Shown here: one piece after another, positions 1-11,190 of the stretch
Numbering within the stretch: position 1 is the first letter of the stretch
How the letters are laid out: every line of letters starts with the position of its first letter
Assembly: GCA_958510825.1 (NCBI GenBank)
Contig: OY294051.1
Location: 33,272,998 to 33,336,997 of the forward strand
Length of the DNA: 64,000 nucleotides
From: Brachypterus glaber
Lineage: Eukaryota > Arthropoda > Insecta > Coleoptera > Kateretidae
Reading direction: 5' to 3'
Position numbers and translations under genes: made by a program
The notes under the pieces: model-generated
Told to the model about the DNA's origin: nothing
What the model saw: only the letters and a program-made list of their open reading frames with translations
Databases searched by the model: none

Positions 1-987
1 TAGATTCCCAATTTCGAATATCTTAGTATCTTAGGTAATTTTCGTTTTTTTAAAATTGTTTATCTTAGTTTGTTGTATCATTATAAAAATAATAATTAAT
101 GGTTGGTTATCCTGAATAATAATTACCTTGCGGATATCCGAAATTGGGTATCAAATGCACAAAAATGGTCTATCCAAAATTAGGCAACTTTCTGCTTTTT
201 AGATTAGAAATTTGTAGAATGTTTACGTTTTCAAATTGCTTAATTATGAATAGTGGATCAACTTAACTAACATCATAACTTACCCAAGACAGAATCACGA
301 ACTTTTATAACGATTATTTATAAAATAAACAAGCATAATAATGCAACTGAGCACAAAACTGCCATTTGCAATATAAACGATTTGTGCTGCCATTTAAAGG
401 GGAGAAGCTCTACCGTTATCATATTACAGGACAGATTTAGTTTGACTTTTGGCTTCACATAAAAGTAGGTTTCTGTTTACCTTTGCAGACAGTATCTTAA
501 ATACACTACTATCCGAAATTTGGAAACCATCCGAAATTAGGCGCATTTCCTCTACCTAATTTTTTAAAGAAATGAGGATTTATGAAATGACATTTTGATT
601 AAATGAAAATTAAAGCGAGTTTTTAGTGTTAACATATTATGTCAGATAAAGTTTTTAAAGTCTTTTTTTTTAACTCTAAGCCTAGTGAATAATTGTGTAA
701 AACTGTGAAAATGGACTAATCTAAATGTAATTAATTTAATTTGTTTGACTCGGTAAGTTAAAAATACATTTTTCGGGGACCCCATTTTACCACCTTTCCG
801 AGGCTTTTAGCATCCAAAGGAACCCGATCCAGGACCTGGCGATTTGCAAGTAACTTAATTTGAAGTACTTTAAGACATATATAAAATACAGCTGGGAGCA
901 AATAATTAAATAAAAATGGTCACCAGCTCTTAGACTAAAATTACTGTATGAAAGGCAAAAATTTACGATTCTTTAAAGTTCTAGTAC
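1..987. other. AT-rich intergenic DNA with decayed repeat motifs
   Basis: No credible coding frame. A motif like ATCCGAAATTNGG recurs: inverted at about 7-20, direct at about 136-150, 512-525 and 528-542. This suggests the ends of an old, decayed TIR element. Nothing else is recognisable. Confidence 0.35.
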
Positions 988-1130
988 GGATAGACAAGTG
1001 TAGAATGATGCACATTTCGAACGAGTGGATGGCTATCACTCGAGCCGCGATAGCGGCCGTCCGGACGGTCCACGAGTGAGGAATAGCCATTCTACATGTG
1101 TTGCAGACTATACTTTTTTTACGACTGAAG
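988..1130. repeat. Foldback repeat with GC-rich centre
   Basis: TGTAGAATG and ATGGCTAT on the left are mirrored by ATAGCCATTCTACA on the right. Between them lies a short GC-rich core (1042-1072) that is rare in this window. The right flank, AGTATAGTCTGCAACAC on the minus strand, recurs at about 3617-3633 on the plus strand, so this is one end of a dispersed family. Confidence 0.5.
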
Positions 1131-1247
1131 TTTTATACATTTTTTTTATAAATTACATAACAATCAAAAGTTTTAATAAAAAACAATAATTCACAGTCAA
1201 TAACTTAATTTTTATCTAATTATTTAATATTTTATAGTAATTCCGTC

Positions 1248-1312
1248 GATTTTGCTTAAAATATGAAACCTATCACGGAATGTGCAATAAAACGTAATAG
1301 GTTTCATATACC
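1248..1312. repeat. Short hairpin
   Basis: ATGAAACCTAT and ATAGGTTTCAT form an 11-bp perfect stem around a loop of about 25 nt. Probably part of a decayed foldback repeat; no gene is associated with it. Confidence 0.45.
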
Positions 1313-1349
1313 GCTTACGGAATGGGCTATACAGGGTCTATTTGAAATA

Positions 1350-1735
1350 GGGTCCGAAATTTTAAGGGGTGATTCTACATCATAAAATATGACAAAAAGT
1401 TTCCATATGTCTAAAAATGCGCCAAAAGGGAGCTAATCCCCTTTTTTTATTTAATAACTTAGGAACCCTTTTAGATATAGCAACGAGGATTTGCACGTGA
1501 ACTAATCATAATAAAGTCCATCTTCGTATGTTATTTTCATGTACTTATTTTAACCAGGGGGGGTGCGATACGGAGGAGCCTTATCAGTTTTTGGTCCCAA
1601 ACTTTTTTCTGTGTAACTTTTTCGTAATTTTATTTTTGGAATATTACCTCAGGTTAAAATACATAAAAAAGGTACTCTTGTCGTAATACTGTAAGATTAA
1701 CCGTTTTCGAGTAATCATGTTGGTTTGGCGTGGAC
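1350..1735. repeat. Dispersed repeat family R1, copy 1
   Basis: Homologous to 2855-3112. Shared blocks include GGTGATTCTACATCA, TTTATTTAATAACT, AGGAACCCTTT or AGGACCCTTT, and CCCAAACTTTTTTCTGTGTA. Its end also resembles 11225-11300 and the MITE interior at 26030-26150 (ATACATGAAAAAG, AACCGTTTTCGAG types). No protein is encoded. Confidence 0.6.
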
Positions 1736-2191
1736 TCAAGGCGTATCTAGAGAGGGGACATATCGTCGCCTACCTTACAAAGGGGTTTATCTTAAAATAA
1801 CACTTATACTTTGCCGTTCCTAATTTTATTGTTTACTACAAAAGGCCAATCTCTTTTTAAAAATGGATACACGAAACTTCACTTTATTTGCAACCACTTT
1901 TTATAATTGTACTGTTATTGAATAAGCAAACTCAACTTTTCTTTCAGAAGTACTTATATTTCATATCATATAAATGATATATCGATATTATTTATAAGCA
2001 TTTTTACATAATAGCATATTTATACTATAAAGCGACTATAAATTTTATAGTCGCTTCATCGAGACTGGGGACCTAGTCGGCGGACTTGGAGCCAACAGAA
2101 CGGCCTAACAAGTCAAAACAGTTTTTATCTAGAGTCAACAAGCCGTGAAGATATGTAATGCTACGCATTCCATTATATACTATTCACAGTA
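1736..2191. other. Intergenic, with a perfect 13-bp hairpin at 2031-2057
   Basis: No coding signal. AAGCGACTATAAA followed by its reverse complement (2031-2057) gives a nearly loop-free perfect hairpin. The rest is unremarkable AT-rich sequence. Confidence 0.4.
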
Positions 2192-2340
2192 AAGGAAGCG
2201 TTCAAGTATTACGTAACGCTCCTAGGGGGGGGGGGTCATTTTGAAGGGTTACGCCCATGTTAATGGTATAGGAAAATAGCGTTACAGGGGAGGTCCAAAA
2301 TGATCAAAGTTTGCGTTACGTAATACTTGAACGTTCCCTT
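2192..2340. mobile_element. MITE with ACGTTCAAGTATTACGTAACGC termini
   Basis: Inverted termini AAGGAAGCGTTCAAGTATTA and, in reverse complement, AAGGGAACGTTCAAGTATTA bracket about 150 bp with a run of ten G (2225-2234). The same termini recur at 39911-40030 and in its tandem copy. Non-autonomous; superfamily not assigned. Confidence 0.75.
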
Positions 2341-2854
2341 ATAATAAAATAAATGTTTCCTGAGAAGGTTACGTTAATCGGAATTTTCTTTTAGCTTTTC
2401 TCGATTTTTTTTAAGTTTAAACCTCTATAATTTTTTTGTTTTTGGGAGGATTACTTTTAAAAATAATAGGGATCTTCCCCTCCTAGAACTTGACTTTTCC
2501 TAAAATTTTCAAGTCGATCGGATTATTCGTTTTTGAGTTATCGTGTTAACAAAAATCGTGACATTTGAAAAAAAAGTTGTTTATTTTTTCATGAAAAAAA
2601 ATTATATCCAAGAATTTTTTGTCTAGGACGATTTTTGAAAATTATCAACTACCGTATAATACTATTCTAGTGCTACGCGCTTTGAATAGTATAGTAAGTA
2701 TGACTTTTAAGGCCGTCAACCTTTACCTTTATCGCCTTACAACGTGATATTCTTTCATTTTAACATGCTATCAATTCTACAAAGCTTTTGCTGAACTTAA
2801 ATTTATACAGGATAGTTTTTAAATATGTTATGTTAAATATGATGCGTTCATTTT
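2341..2854. repeat. Dispersed repeat family R2, copy 1 (2420-2570)
   Basis: The block GGATTACTTT, GATCTT.CCCTC, TAGAACTTGA, TTCAAGTCGATCGGATTATT and GAGTTATCGTGTT.ACAAAAATCGTGACAT is shared with 8255-8405. Weaker relatives (ACTTGAAATTT or TTCAAGTC next to CGTTCTTAAGTTATCGTGG) occur at 12180-12230, 35010-35050 (minus) and 58408-58450. No coding potential. Confidence 0.6.
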
Positions 2855-3112
2855 AAGAGGTGATTCTACATCAAAATATGAATAAGGGTTCCTATAAACA
2901 TTTTACAAAATCGGATTTTAAGGGAGTTACGCTCCCTCAAAAGGGGCTTCAAAAATTTGGTTTTTATTTAATAACTCAGGACCCTTTGTGCTGCTATAGC
3001 AACGATATTTTGCAAGCGATCTAACCTTAATAAGGCGTATCATCGGGAACTTGTCCCAAACTTTTTTCTGTGTAACTTTTTTGTAGTTTTATTATAAGAA
3101 TATTATTTTTTT
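2855..3112. repeat. Dispersed repeat family R1, copy 2
   Basis: Direct-orientation relative of 1350-1735 with the same block order, including AAGGGAGTTACGCTCCCTC, which is echoed at 3922-3941. Divergence is obvious, so the copies are old. Confidence 0.6.
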
Positions 3113-4102
3113 ACGACTGCTTTAGAATGCAAGCAAATACACACACTTTTCAAACACAGAATAATTCCATTCTAGCTTTAGATACGGTATGAATATTCCG
3201 TATCAAGTGTTAGAATGAGCACATGTAGTGCCATCTCTTATTTATAAAAGTAAAGAAAACTGTAGCAAAATTAGCAAAAATATATGTATTTTACCATGAA
3301 ATATTAAATAATTTAATGCAATTTAAAGTTTTGCGTTAAAATTACATAAAGTTTATTAGTTCTTCTTAATATTAAATATTTAAACCTGATATCTGTCACA
3401 ACAATCTGACATAACCTTCAATTTTTGCATTATAATTTGTAAACGTGCTAAAATTAAATAAAAATCTTTTTTTAAGTACTGATTTGATAAAATTATTAAA
3501 TAACATTAATCGCTTTATTTAAAAATATATGTTTTGTTGCATTTACAAAAAACATTGTTTTTAACCTTGTCCGCAGTTTAAAGCCATACAGTATTTCATA
3601 TTTGCAGTCGAAGAAAAAGTATAGTCTACAACACGTATGGGATAGTCATTCCGCGCTCGCGGGACCGTCATACTCGCCTGTCGGCTCGTATGACAAACTT
3701 TTCGCTCGCGCAGAATATTGTATATTCCATACTAGTTATAGAGTATACTATTCTTAGGTAAAAATACAAAAAAAAAAGTTACTCTTGCAGTAATATCGTA
3801 CGATTAACCGTATTCGGAATAAATGCATTTAAATTTAAATCGAGGGCAAGACATGTTAAAAAGCAATATTTTAATAAGGAAAAAAGATACTTTCCATACA
3901 AGTATTTTCAAAATTAATTTCAAGGGAGTTACGGTCCCCTTAATATGGACCATTTTTAATTAACGTTGGTAGTTTTAATAAATAGATTTTATTTAGCACT
4001 CAGTGGCAACTTAAATACATTTTAAACTAAAAAAATTAAATTATACAAATTTAATTAATTTTTTTTTTCATTAAATATAACAGCGGTATTCCTACAATGG
4101 GG
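3113..4102. repeat. Foldback remnants (3165-3235 and 3605-3760)
   Basis: GATACGGTATGAATATTCCGTATC-type symmetry lies near 3180-3204. At 3605-3760, GTCATACTCG pairs with CGAGCCGAC..GTATGAC sequences around a GC-rich core. AAGTATAGTCTACAACACGT links this copy to 1097-1130 in opposite orientation. The remainder is AT-rich with no gene. Confidence 0.45.
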
Positions 4103-4446
4103 TAAAATTATTTTATACAATACATAAAGATAATAAGACAATTACCAGCTTTATTTTAAATAAACTCAATAATAACCCCCGCGTGGCTTTTACTTTATTG
4201 AGTGGATAACTATTTATTATACCCACTCAACTGCCACTTGTCAAATTATTTTCTTGTAAATGTCATTAAAATTTTTAATAAAAATATGAATTCCTAAGCT
4301 ATTTATTGGATAAAACCTTGTATGGCACTCATGGGTAAACCGATATTGGCCTCTCGAAAATTAACCTGCTTGGCTAACGCTTCGTTAGGTTAATTTTCTC
4401 ATGGGCAATATCTTACTTTACCCACTAGTACCATAAATAACTATTA
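4103..4446 (+). repeat. Solo monomer of the satellite found at 31.7-34.3 kb
   Basis: Collinear with the 334-bp satellite monomer along its full length, from ATACATAAAGATAATAAGAC through CCCCCGCGTGGCTTTTACTT to ACCCACTAGTACCATAAATA. Differences are scattered (for example AACGCTTCGTTAGG in the hairpin loop). It carries GGCC/GGGCAATATC and GAAAATTAACCTGC, so it resembles the type B monomers. An isolated copy 27 kb from the array implies the unit is also a dispersed element. Confidence 0.85.
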
Positions 4447-5581
4447 TTTGCTCCAAATTGGTGCCTTTTACTGCATTAAAGCAAATAAAGGAAGACGAAC
4501 AACAATTAATTATTTAAAACTAAGGATTCAAGCAATCCTGTTTGTGTGTAATTAGAGCAAACTAAAGCAAGTTTACGCAATTATTTAGAAAACTTTATTC
4601 CTAAGTTTTCGTTGACCTAGCTTATTTTGTTTTAATTACCGTCCTAAAATAGTTGTTTGGTAATACTGCCATTATCAAATACTACCAGGTAACCTAGTTG
4701 CCTAACCCATAGGGATTACGTCAAGGGGGGTTAGGGGCGTCACCCCCTCCCCCCTCAACTACTCTCGAAATTATAATTTAGAAATTTGCGATACCCGCGA
4801 AGAAAAAAAAACAAAAAGAAAAAATGTTTCAATTGTCCCCGGTTTACCCTACAGTTAATCAAATTAATCAACCAATAAAGTAAAAGTCCAAACGTTTATG
4901 GTTGGGACAACTATTTTAGTTTTTTTTTCAGTGTAATTACTTAACTTTTTCTAAAAAAAGATCAAGGTCCCTTACCTCATGGAACGTATCATCTTCAGAT
5001 TTACAATTAAAATAAATAAATAAAAAATATTTAAAGTTTCACTTTATAAGTGATTATAATCTTTAATATGCTTATGTAATTTCAAGACTTGTTAAACTTG
5101 ACCTTGCGACTAGTTTTGACAAAATTACAATTTAAACTTTATATTCTGATTGTAACGCCCACTAAAACGTCAAGGAAAGTGCAACACCCCATATTTAAAA
5201 ACTTTTGAAACCTTTACGGGTAGAAACACCCGTTATAGTCCAGTCAATTAACGAGAAATGCCTATGTTAAATTGCAATAAATGTACACGGGCTGATATTT
5301 TAAAGGGTAGTAGTGGATAGTAATAGAACACTTCTGTTAGTTTTTTACCGGGTGATTTGCGTAAGGGGTTGAATTTTAGGGGTGAGTGCTGTTATCTCGC
5401 TAAATATGCATCTTACGACAAAAAAACATATAACCAATTTTATTAAGAAAAATAATTCCAACCATTTTTGTTTGGATCATTTTTTAATATATTAATAAAA
5501 ATCGAGTTATAAATATTCAAATATGGCCATGTGGGGTGAAGTTGGTTTTTTCGATTTTTCAGCCAAATTATTTATCGGATG
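4447..5581. other. AT-rich intergenic DNA, no gene seen
   Basis: No supported coding frame. A short G/C cluster (GGGGTTAGGGGCGTCACCCC at 4729-4748, with a C-rich stretch to 4755) stands out, as does a purine-rich run at 4800-4830. Confidence 0.4.
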
Positions 5582-5792
5582 ATAAAAGTCGTTATAAGCA
5601 AACTTGTAGCTCTTGAAATTCTCTATAATCTTTATATATTACGCATTTCCAAAAATATTTTGTTACGGTTACAGTGGGCGCTGAAAGTCGATTTGCGCCC
5701 TCTGCAACCGTACCAAAGTACCTATGAGAATTTATAACACAAACTTTTTAGAGAATTTCAAGAGCTTCAAGTTTGCTTTTATCGACTATTAG
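5582..5792. repeat. Foldback element with internal GC hairpin
   Basis: The outer arms TAAGCAAACTTGTAGCTCTTG and GAAATTCTCTA are mirrored on the right (GAGAATTTCAAGAGCTTCAA then GTTTGCTTTTATCGACTA). The centre holds a second, more GC-rich stem: ACGGTTACAGTGGGCGC against GCGCCCTCTGCAACCGT (5665-5710). It looks like a transcribable hairpin or MITE and encodes nothing. Confidence 0.65.
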
Positions 5793-7470
5793 TTTTCGAG
5801 ACTATTTTGATATATTTTTACATTTTTAATTAGATGTTAAACTTTGAAACTAATAAAACTTTAATTATATGTAAAATTAATTTCATTTAATTTTTCTTTT
5901 AATAAATTTCTGATGATGCGGCCAGAAAAAAATCCGATGAAGCTAAAAAGAAAAAGCAAAAGGATATGGTCCAAAAATACAGGAAAAGTGAAGTCTTATT
6001 TTATAAACTACCTTATTTTTCCACCCGTCTAGAAAAGGTATCTGTTTCACATTTTTTTTACTTACAATTTAAAAATCCCTAGTAAAGGTTGAGGACAGCA
6101 CAAAATGTGTTGATCTGTTTTCCATGTAAGCTATGCACGTTATTTTTTTCACGACGAAAACTAGATAACGATAACTGTACCCGTTACAGTATCAGAGCAA
6201 TCTCTGATCATTTGTGCACTGTCAACTGTCAACATACTAAATAAAATTATCAATATAATTACAAAACGTAAACTTTTCAATGCCATGGTTATCAGGTTTA
6301 CCCTCGGCACCTAACAGTATAAGAGGTTGCGGTTCTACACTTGCGGATGAACTAAGGTCATTGAAACTCTTTAAAAAAAAACAACCCTGTATTTATAATT
6401 TATTCTGTTGGTGTAATTACGGATCCGGATTTCGTAAATTTATATTGTCAATTAACTCTTCACAGCGCAAATGCGCTAGAAGGTATAATACGGTACACTC
6501 TAAAGGAGGGTATCGCATTTTGGGCTAAATCGTCTGCAATGATAAGACTTTACATGCTTATAGATACATAAAAAATAAATACTTAGCCAAAATTTCAGCC
6601 CTTTTTACATCCCGGAACATACTTTAATTAATTATTTTAATTAAGAATTTGACATCTGTCAATGTACGATTTGGCAACATTGCACGAAACTTCAAGTGTC
6701 AAATGTCATCTCGTCAAAATAAAAATAACTTTGCACGTTAACTACTACAGTGGGGCCAAAGGAAAGGGTCTGTGTTGTGTTCACTGCTCTTGACTATAAT
6801 ATTAAAATATTTTGTTGTGTTTTATTAGTTTTCACGGATTCAATATACTGTAATTCAATGTGTAATTAGGCTGGACTTATGTGACTAGTTTCTTATGTTT
6901 CAGTACGATTATGGAGTTATTTTTGAGGTATTTATTCTATAATAGCAGTTTCTACGATAACCCAAAACATGTAGTTCCATGGGACAGTGTTACCCAAGAC
7001 AAGTAATTTAATGTTAAAACATGTTAAATTAATTTATTTCCAACTTTTAATATTAATTAAATATATTTATTGAAGTTTTACGATTTAAAACGTACTTTAT
7101 CGAAATTACTCTTTCAAAAATATTTTAATTATAAGATCTTGCTTTTTCATCGGTGAGAAACATGACCTATATACCGAGAAAATCAAGTAAAAAAAATTGC
7201 CGGTGTCTAGCACGATATATAGCAATATACTTTTTTTCATTAAATGTCAATCGATTGTTTTTTAAGGTCTTCAAACTTTTGCAATTCTTTTTTTTTTTTA
7301 ATTTAAGTATAAGGAATTAGGTAATATATCATTGTAATGGTAATTAGCAAAATATACTTTAAAACCATGCTAAAAGTGTTGGGTACATTTCTGCAATAAT
7401 ATTTTAAATAATTTAAGGAGATGTTAAAACTAAAAAAGGATTCAAAAAGAAGGCAAATTAATGATTTATT
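5793..7470. other. Intergenic; small doubtful frames only
   Basis: The longest plus-strand frame (6280-6528, 82 codons) resembles no family I know and has no codon pattern to support it. A Lys/Glu-rich open stretch at 5911-6081 follows an in-frame stop and is probably A-rich chance. TGACATCTGTCAA and GTCAAATGTCATC motifs (6649-6712) are common in insect intergenic DNA. Confidence 0.35.
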
Positions 7471-7760
7471 TACTGAAAAAAATATCTGGTTGGGGCAACG
7501 AACTAATAACTCTTCTCTCTAGAATAGGCATTTCATTTGTAAAAACTGAAAAAAACGTAGCCAACATATACATTTGTCTGTCGTACTCGCACAGCTTTGT
7601 TCTAACAGAGACAACAATAACAGTTACTGGTAATTGTTATTGTCCAGGCCTACTATTTGTTTACAAACAAACCGAGATGTTGGCGATACTTTATATTAAC
7701 GGTATGCGTATTCTAGAGAGAAGAGTTGTTAGTTCGTTGGGTTGGGCAACCAGATTAAAA
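7471..7760. repeat. Foldback element, arms of about 50 bp
   Basis: The left arm (about 7479-7530: CTGGTTGGGGCAACGAACTA, AACTCTTCTCTCTAGAATA) is mirrored at 7708-7754. An inner hairpin, CAATAACAGTTACTGGTAATTGTTATTG-type, lies at 7614-7642. The 116-codon frame across it is an artefact of the palindrome. Confidence 0.7.
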
Positions 7761-7785
7761 GTGAAATCGGACCAACAATTTTTCT

Positions 7786-7945
7786 GGTTGCTGCTACCAA
7801 AAATCTGGTAAGGTCAACAACACAACTTGTTGTGGCTGCGAGAAACAAAACTTGGGTTTTAAGGATCTGGTAAGCACAACAATTTGTCTTGTTGCCCCTA
7901 CCAGATTTCTGGTTGCAGCAACCAGAAAAAAGAGTTGTTCCGTAT
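7786..7945. repeat. Dispersed repeat R3, copy 1 (ATCTGGTT/AACCAGAT rich)
   Basis: CTGGTAAGCACAACAATT and CTTGTTGCCCCTACCA match 56609-56647. ATCTGGTT and its complement recur several times, so the unit folds on itself. Diverged from the other copy; no protein. Confidence 0.6.
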
Positions 7946-9200
7946 TACTATTACTATCAAATCAGATCGTTTTTTCAGTGTTTAAATTAAACAGTAACAT
8001 GGTGTCAGGAGTTCAAGCCATTAAAATGCATCGAGTTTTAGTTGAACTATTTTTTTTTTATTTTATTTAGGTCTGAATTACCATGTTTTAGATTTAGAAG
8101 GATCAAGTCTCTAGAGCTGTTTTAACCTTAAATAATCCGTGAAGATACGTAATTCTATTATTATTTACAGGAAATGGTATTTTGCATTTCCCAAATACGT
8201 AAAAAGATAATTTTCAAAAAAAATAAGAAAAAAAATACATTTTTTAAGATTTTAAGATCTGGTTGCATAACTTTTTTGATTTTGGGGGGATTACTTTCAA
8301 AAAAAATAAGGATCTTTCCCTCGTAGAACTTGATTTAACCTGAAAATTTCAAGTCGATCGGATTATTCGTTCTTGAGTTATCGTGTTCACAAAAATCGTG
8401 ACATCAGACGGACTGACAGACGGCTAACGCAGGCGCTGCAGCGCGCTGTGAATAATATAATAGGCACTTCAAAAGCATATTGATCATTTGGGTCCTATAA
8501 ATCTTCAAGTTATCAGTCTAGGACTGGTTTGAGACAGCTCTTCCAACCCATCCTTAGCGATTTTTTTTATACAAAATTACACCGAATTAACTACCATTTA
8601 TATCGAATTAAATATTTTATTTCAGTAATATTTCAAATGCTAGGCAGACTTTGATCAGATAAAAACTTTATAATAATTAGGCAATTGCCAAATGAATAAT
8701 TGGTAATTATTAATTACCCAGATATTTCACTACGAATTGCATACAAAATTACAGCCTAATTCAACCTTCTATGATTTAATTTGCTTTCACAACGAACTTA
8801 CTGTGTCACGAAACATTCTTAGTTTAAAAATCTTAGAACAAAATTTAATATTTTAGGTTAAAAAAACAGTTGCATATGTATGTATGAATGCATACTCTTC
8901 AGAAACAAAAATAAAGGAAATAACAAAAAAATCAGCTGTCAACAAAATAATACTTTCCCCTGTAGGCCTAGGTTCAATAGAAAAGTTAACATTTCTACAA
9001 AAACAAATGAAGTTTTCAGAATGCAAAATAACCTATTTTTTAGCTTTTTACTTTTCTGCTCGTTACCATGACAGCAAGCGCAAAATTGAATTTCGCGCGC
9101 TATAGTGTAGGCAACCGGCATGTCAATCGTAAAACGACTGTCAAGTAAGAGATGTTGTGTTCCGCCGTTTTTTTAATATAAATTTTTTATTTATTTTGAA
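7946..9200. repeat. Intergenic with R2 copy 2 (8255-8405)
   Basis: 8255-8405 is the best relative of 2420-2570 and ends in ACGGACTGACAGACGG-like sequence. 8941-8976 carries the minus-strand form of a motif (CCTACAGRGGAAAGTATTAT) also seen at 9612-9632 and 57958-57978. No gene is supported. Confidence 0.5.
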
Positions 9201-9215
9201 TCAAATCTCAATTTC

Positions 9216-9288
9216 GTGTGTTATGGAGGAATTTTTGAGAGTGTCAGTGATGAGGATTTTACTTCAAAACCACCAGATTTGCTGAAAA
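9216..9288 (+). pseudogene. Possible decayed first exon with GTAAGT donor
   Basis: ATG at 9222 opens MEEFLRVSV and then stops. Shifting one base in the TTTTT run gives FESVSDEDFTSKPPDLLKT, which runs straight into a consensus GTAAGT donor at 9289. This is acidic, gene-like and spliced-looking, but the start is out of frame with it. A similar ATGGAGTTATTTTTGAG followed by GTATTT sits at 6911-6927. Chance is a serious alternative; no downstream exon was found. Confidence 0.2.
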
Positions 9289-9399
9289 CTGTAAGTGCTG
9301 CGACCTTAAAGGTTATAAATTTTCTGCCTGAAATTTATTTATTTATTTTAGATCGTAAAAAAAATGTTGTTTGTATTACGAGCGCAAAATGTGATTTCT

Positions 9400-10554
9400 G
9401 CTGATCGAGGCGTCTAGCCGAGATCAGCAATCACGCGAATGTTGCCCTCTTATTACAAAAATATCATTTTTTTTAACTTTTTTTCGAAAAGTGAAAATAA
9501 AAAATTTTTCGAAAAAAAAACTACAATTTGTTTTAATTTTTTTTTCAAAAATTTTTCGTTTTTCGAAAAAAAAAACAATTTTTATTTATTTACTTTTTTG
9601 TTTACGGACCAGGCCTACAGAGGAAAGTATTATTTTTTTGCCAGCAGTATTTTCAACTTTGTAACGTTTTGGCATGGACGTCGTTATAAAGAGGGAACTT
9701 TTAGCTTTTTTTACAGTTTTGTCAAAACATTTCGCATCAAGGGGGACCAAGCACCAAGCCCGCCGGTAAACGCCCATGCTCACCAATAAATTTTGATATA
9801 ATAGCAGTTAAAATTGAGCATAATTTATACTGATCACCATAATTTTTGGTTTATGATTTTAGACTTCCGTATATCATTTGTTATAATATTCCCCTAAATA
9901 GTTTATAAATTACCTTTAAAATTATCCTCGAAAGGATATCAACATATTTGTTTCCAAAAACATAAACACAAAACTCAAAAACAAAAACTAACACAAACAC
10001 CAAACGTTTTAGTAACAAAGATCGACCGGCTATTCACAGAAAATCAACCGAACTGATTTCTGGTAAGTTTCGTGGCCATTTGTTGTGTCTGTAGGCAAAT
10101 TTTGGCGACCTGACCTTCTAAAAAGTAATATTTGTTATCATACAATTTAAAATTCAATGTTATAATTAATTATTCACAAAATTAACATAATATGTGCATA
10201 TTATGCTATCTACAAAAAATATTTCCAAAATATAATTGGTAAAAATGAACAAGTAAAACAAGCGTATCGCACTCGAAAAATAAAGACATAAAAAGTACAG
10301 ACTTTAAAAGGTCATATTATGACTTATTATTTTAGATAATTATAATACGAACTCATCACAGTTATAGAAAAAAGAAGATAAGTAACAGAAAATAAGAAGA
10401 AGACCAAGAAGAATACGAAGAAAAATAAGGTCACCGATCTCGAAAAAATGCTATTTATTAATTAGTAATAAAATACATAGTTTTAATAATAACACAGGCC
10501 TACATTTTTTTTTGTGTTTATTTCGTATTTCTCCTTGCATGCTAGTAACTTTTT
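9400..10554. other. Low-complexity T/A tract and AT-rich intergenic DNA
   Basis: 9466-9600 is a simple tract of T and A runs with repeated TTTTTCGAAAA. 10370-10440 is purine-rich (GAAGAAGACC, AAGAAGAATACG). Frames crossing these tracts are not credible genes. Confidence 0.5.
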
Positions 10555-10851
10555 CAGGCTGGCTACAAAATTTTATTTGGAAAATTCCCTGGCATTTCCC
10601 TGACTTTTTCCTGATTTTGAAAAATTTTCCCTGACAAATTTACATATTTTTCTCTGACATTTCGCTGAATTTTTTGGTTTTAAGGTAAAAAATATATGAA
10701 AAAAATATATATAAAACAAAAACAATGAATTCCAGGTTTTTCAATAACATTCCCTGATTTTTCATTTTTTTTTAATAAAATTCCCTGATATTTCCATGAC
10801 AAATTAAGTTCCCTGACATTTCCCTGATTTCTCTGACATGTGGCCACCCTG
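10555..10851. mobile_element. hAT-like non-autonomous element (CCCTGACATTT repeats)
   Basis: The left end CAGGCTGGCTAC and the right end in reverse complement, CAGGGTGGCCAC, fit the CAGGG-type termini of hAT elements. The interior repeats TTCCCTGACATTTCCCTGA at least eight times in one orientation. No transposase. No convincing 8-bp target duplication was seen, so the exact ends are uncertain. Confidence 0.6.
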
Positions 10852-10984
10852 TTTTTCCTCGTCACATCAATTTGTTTTAGTAAAAGGTTTAGACGAGGCC
10901 GTGTTTGCTTACGGCCATTTTTGGATTAAGTGATTTTTAAAAATGATGTTTTCATTGTTGTCAAATATAAACTAAATAAAAGTG

Positions 10985-11190
10985 AGTACTGGCCATTTTG
11001 TATTTTTAATTTTTAATGTTGAATTCAGTTTCAGCAACTTTAAAAATCCATACCATTTTTTGTTCAAAATCTATAAAAAAAATAAAATTTTTACACCATT
11101 TTGAATCCGCCATTTAAAATTTTTAATAATGGACTTCGTTTTAGCAACCTTAAAAACCAATAGACTCTAGTTTTACGAAAATACGAATCA
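10985..11190. repeat. Two-copy tandem repeat, period about 119 bp
   Basis: GCCATTT..(A/T)TTTTTAAT..TG..TTCAGTTTCAGCAAC at about 10991-11045 recurs diverged at about 11109-11152 (GCCATTTAAAATTTTTAATA, TTCGTTTTAGCAAC), both followed by TTAAAAA(T)CCA. Degenerate minisatellite. Confidence 0.55.

Noticed and set aside
5911..6081. Open stretch encoding SDDAARKKSDEAKKKKQKDM
   Set aside because: It follows an in-frame stop, has no ATG or clear acceptor at its start, and its Lys/Glu content follows from A-rich sequence.
9439..9789. 116-codon Phe/Lys-rich frame
   Set aside because: It runs through a tract of T and A runs; composition alone explains the lack of stops.
10555..10851. CRISPR or coding repeats from the CCCTGACATTT units
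   Set aside because: The units are short and irregular and lie between hAT-like termini; a non-autonomous transposon explains them.
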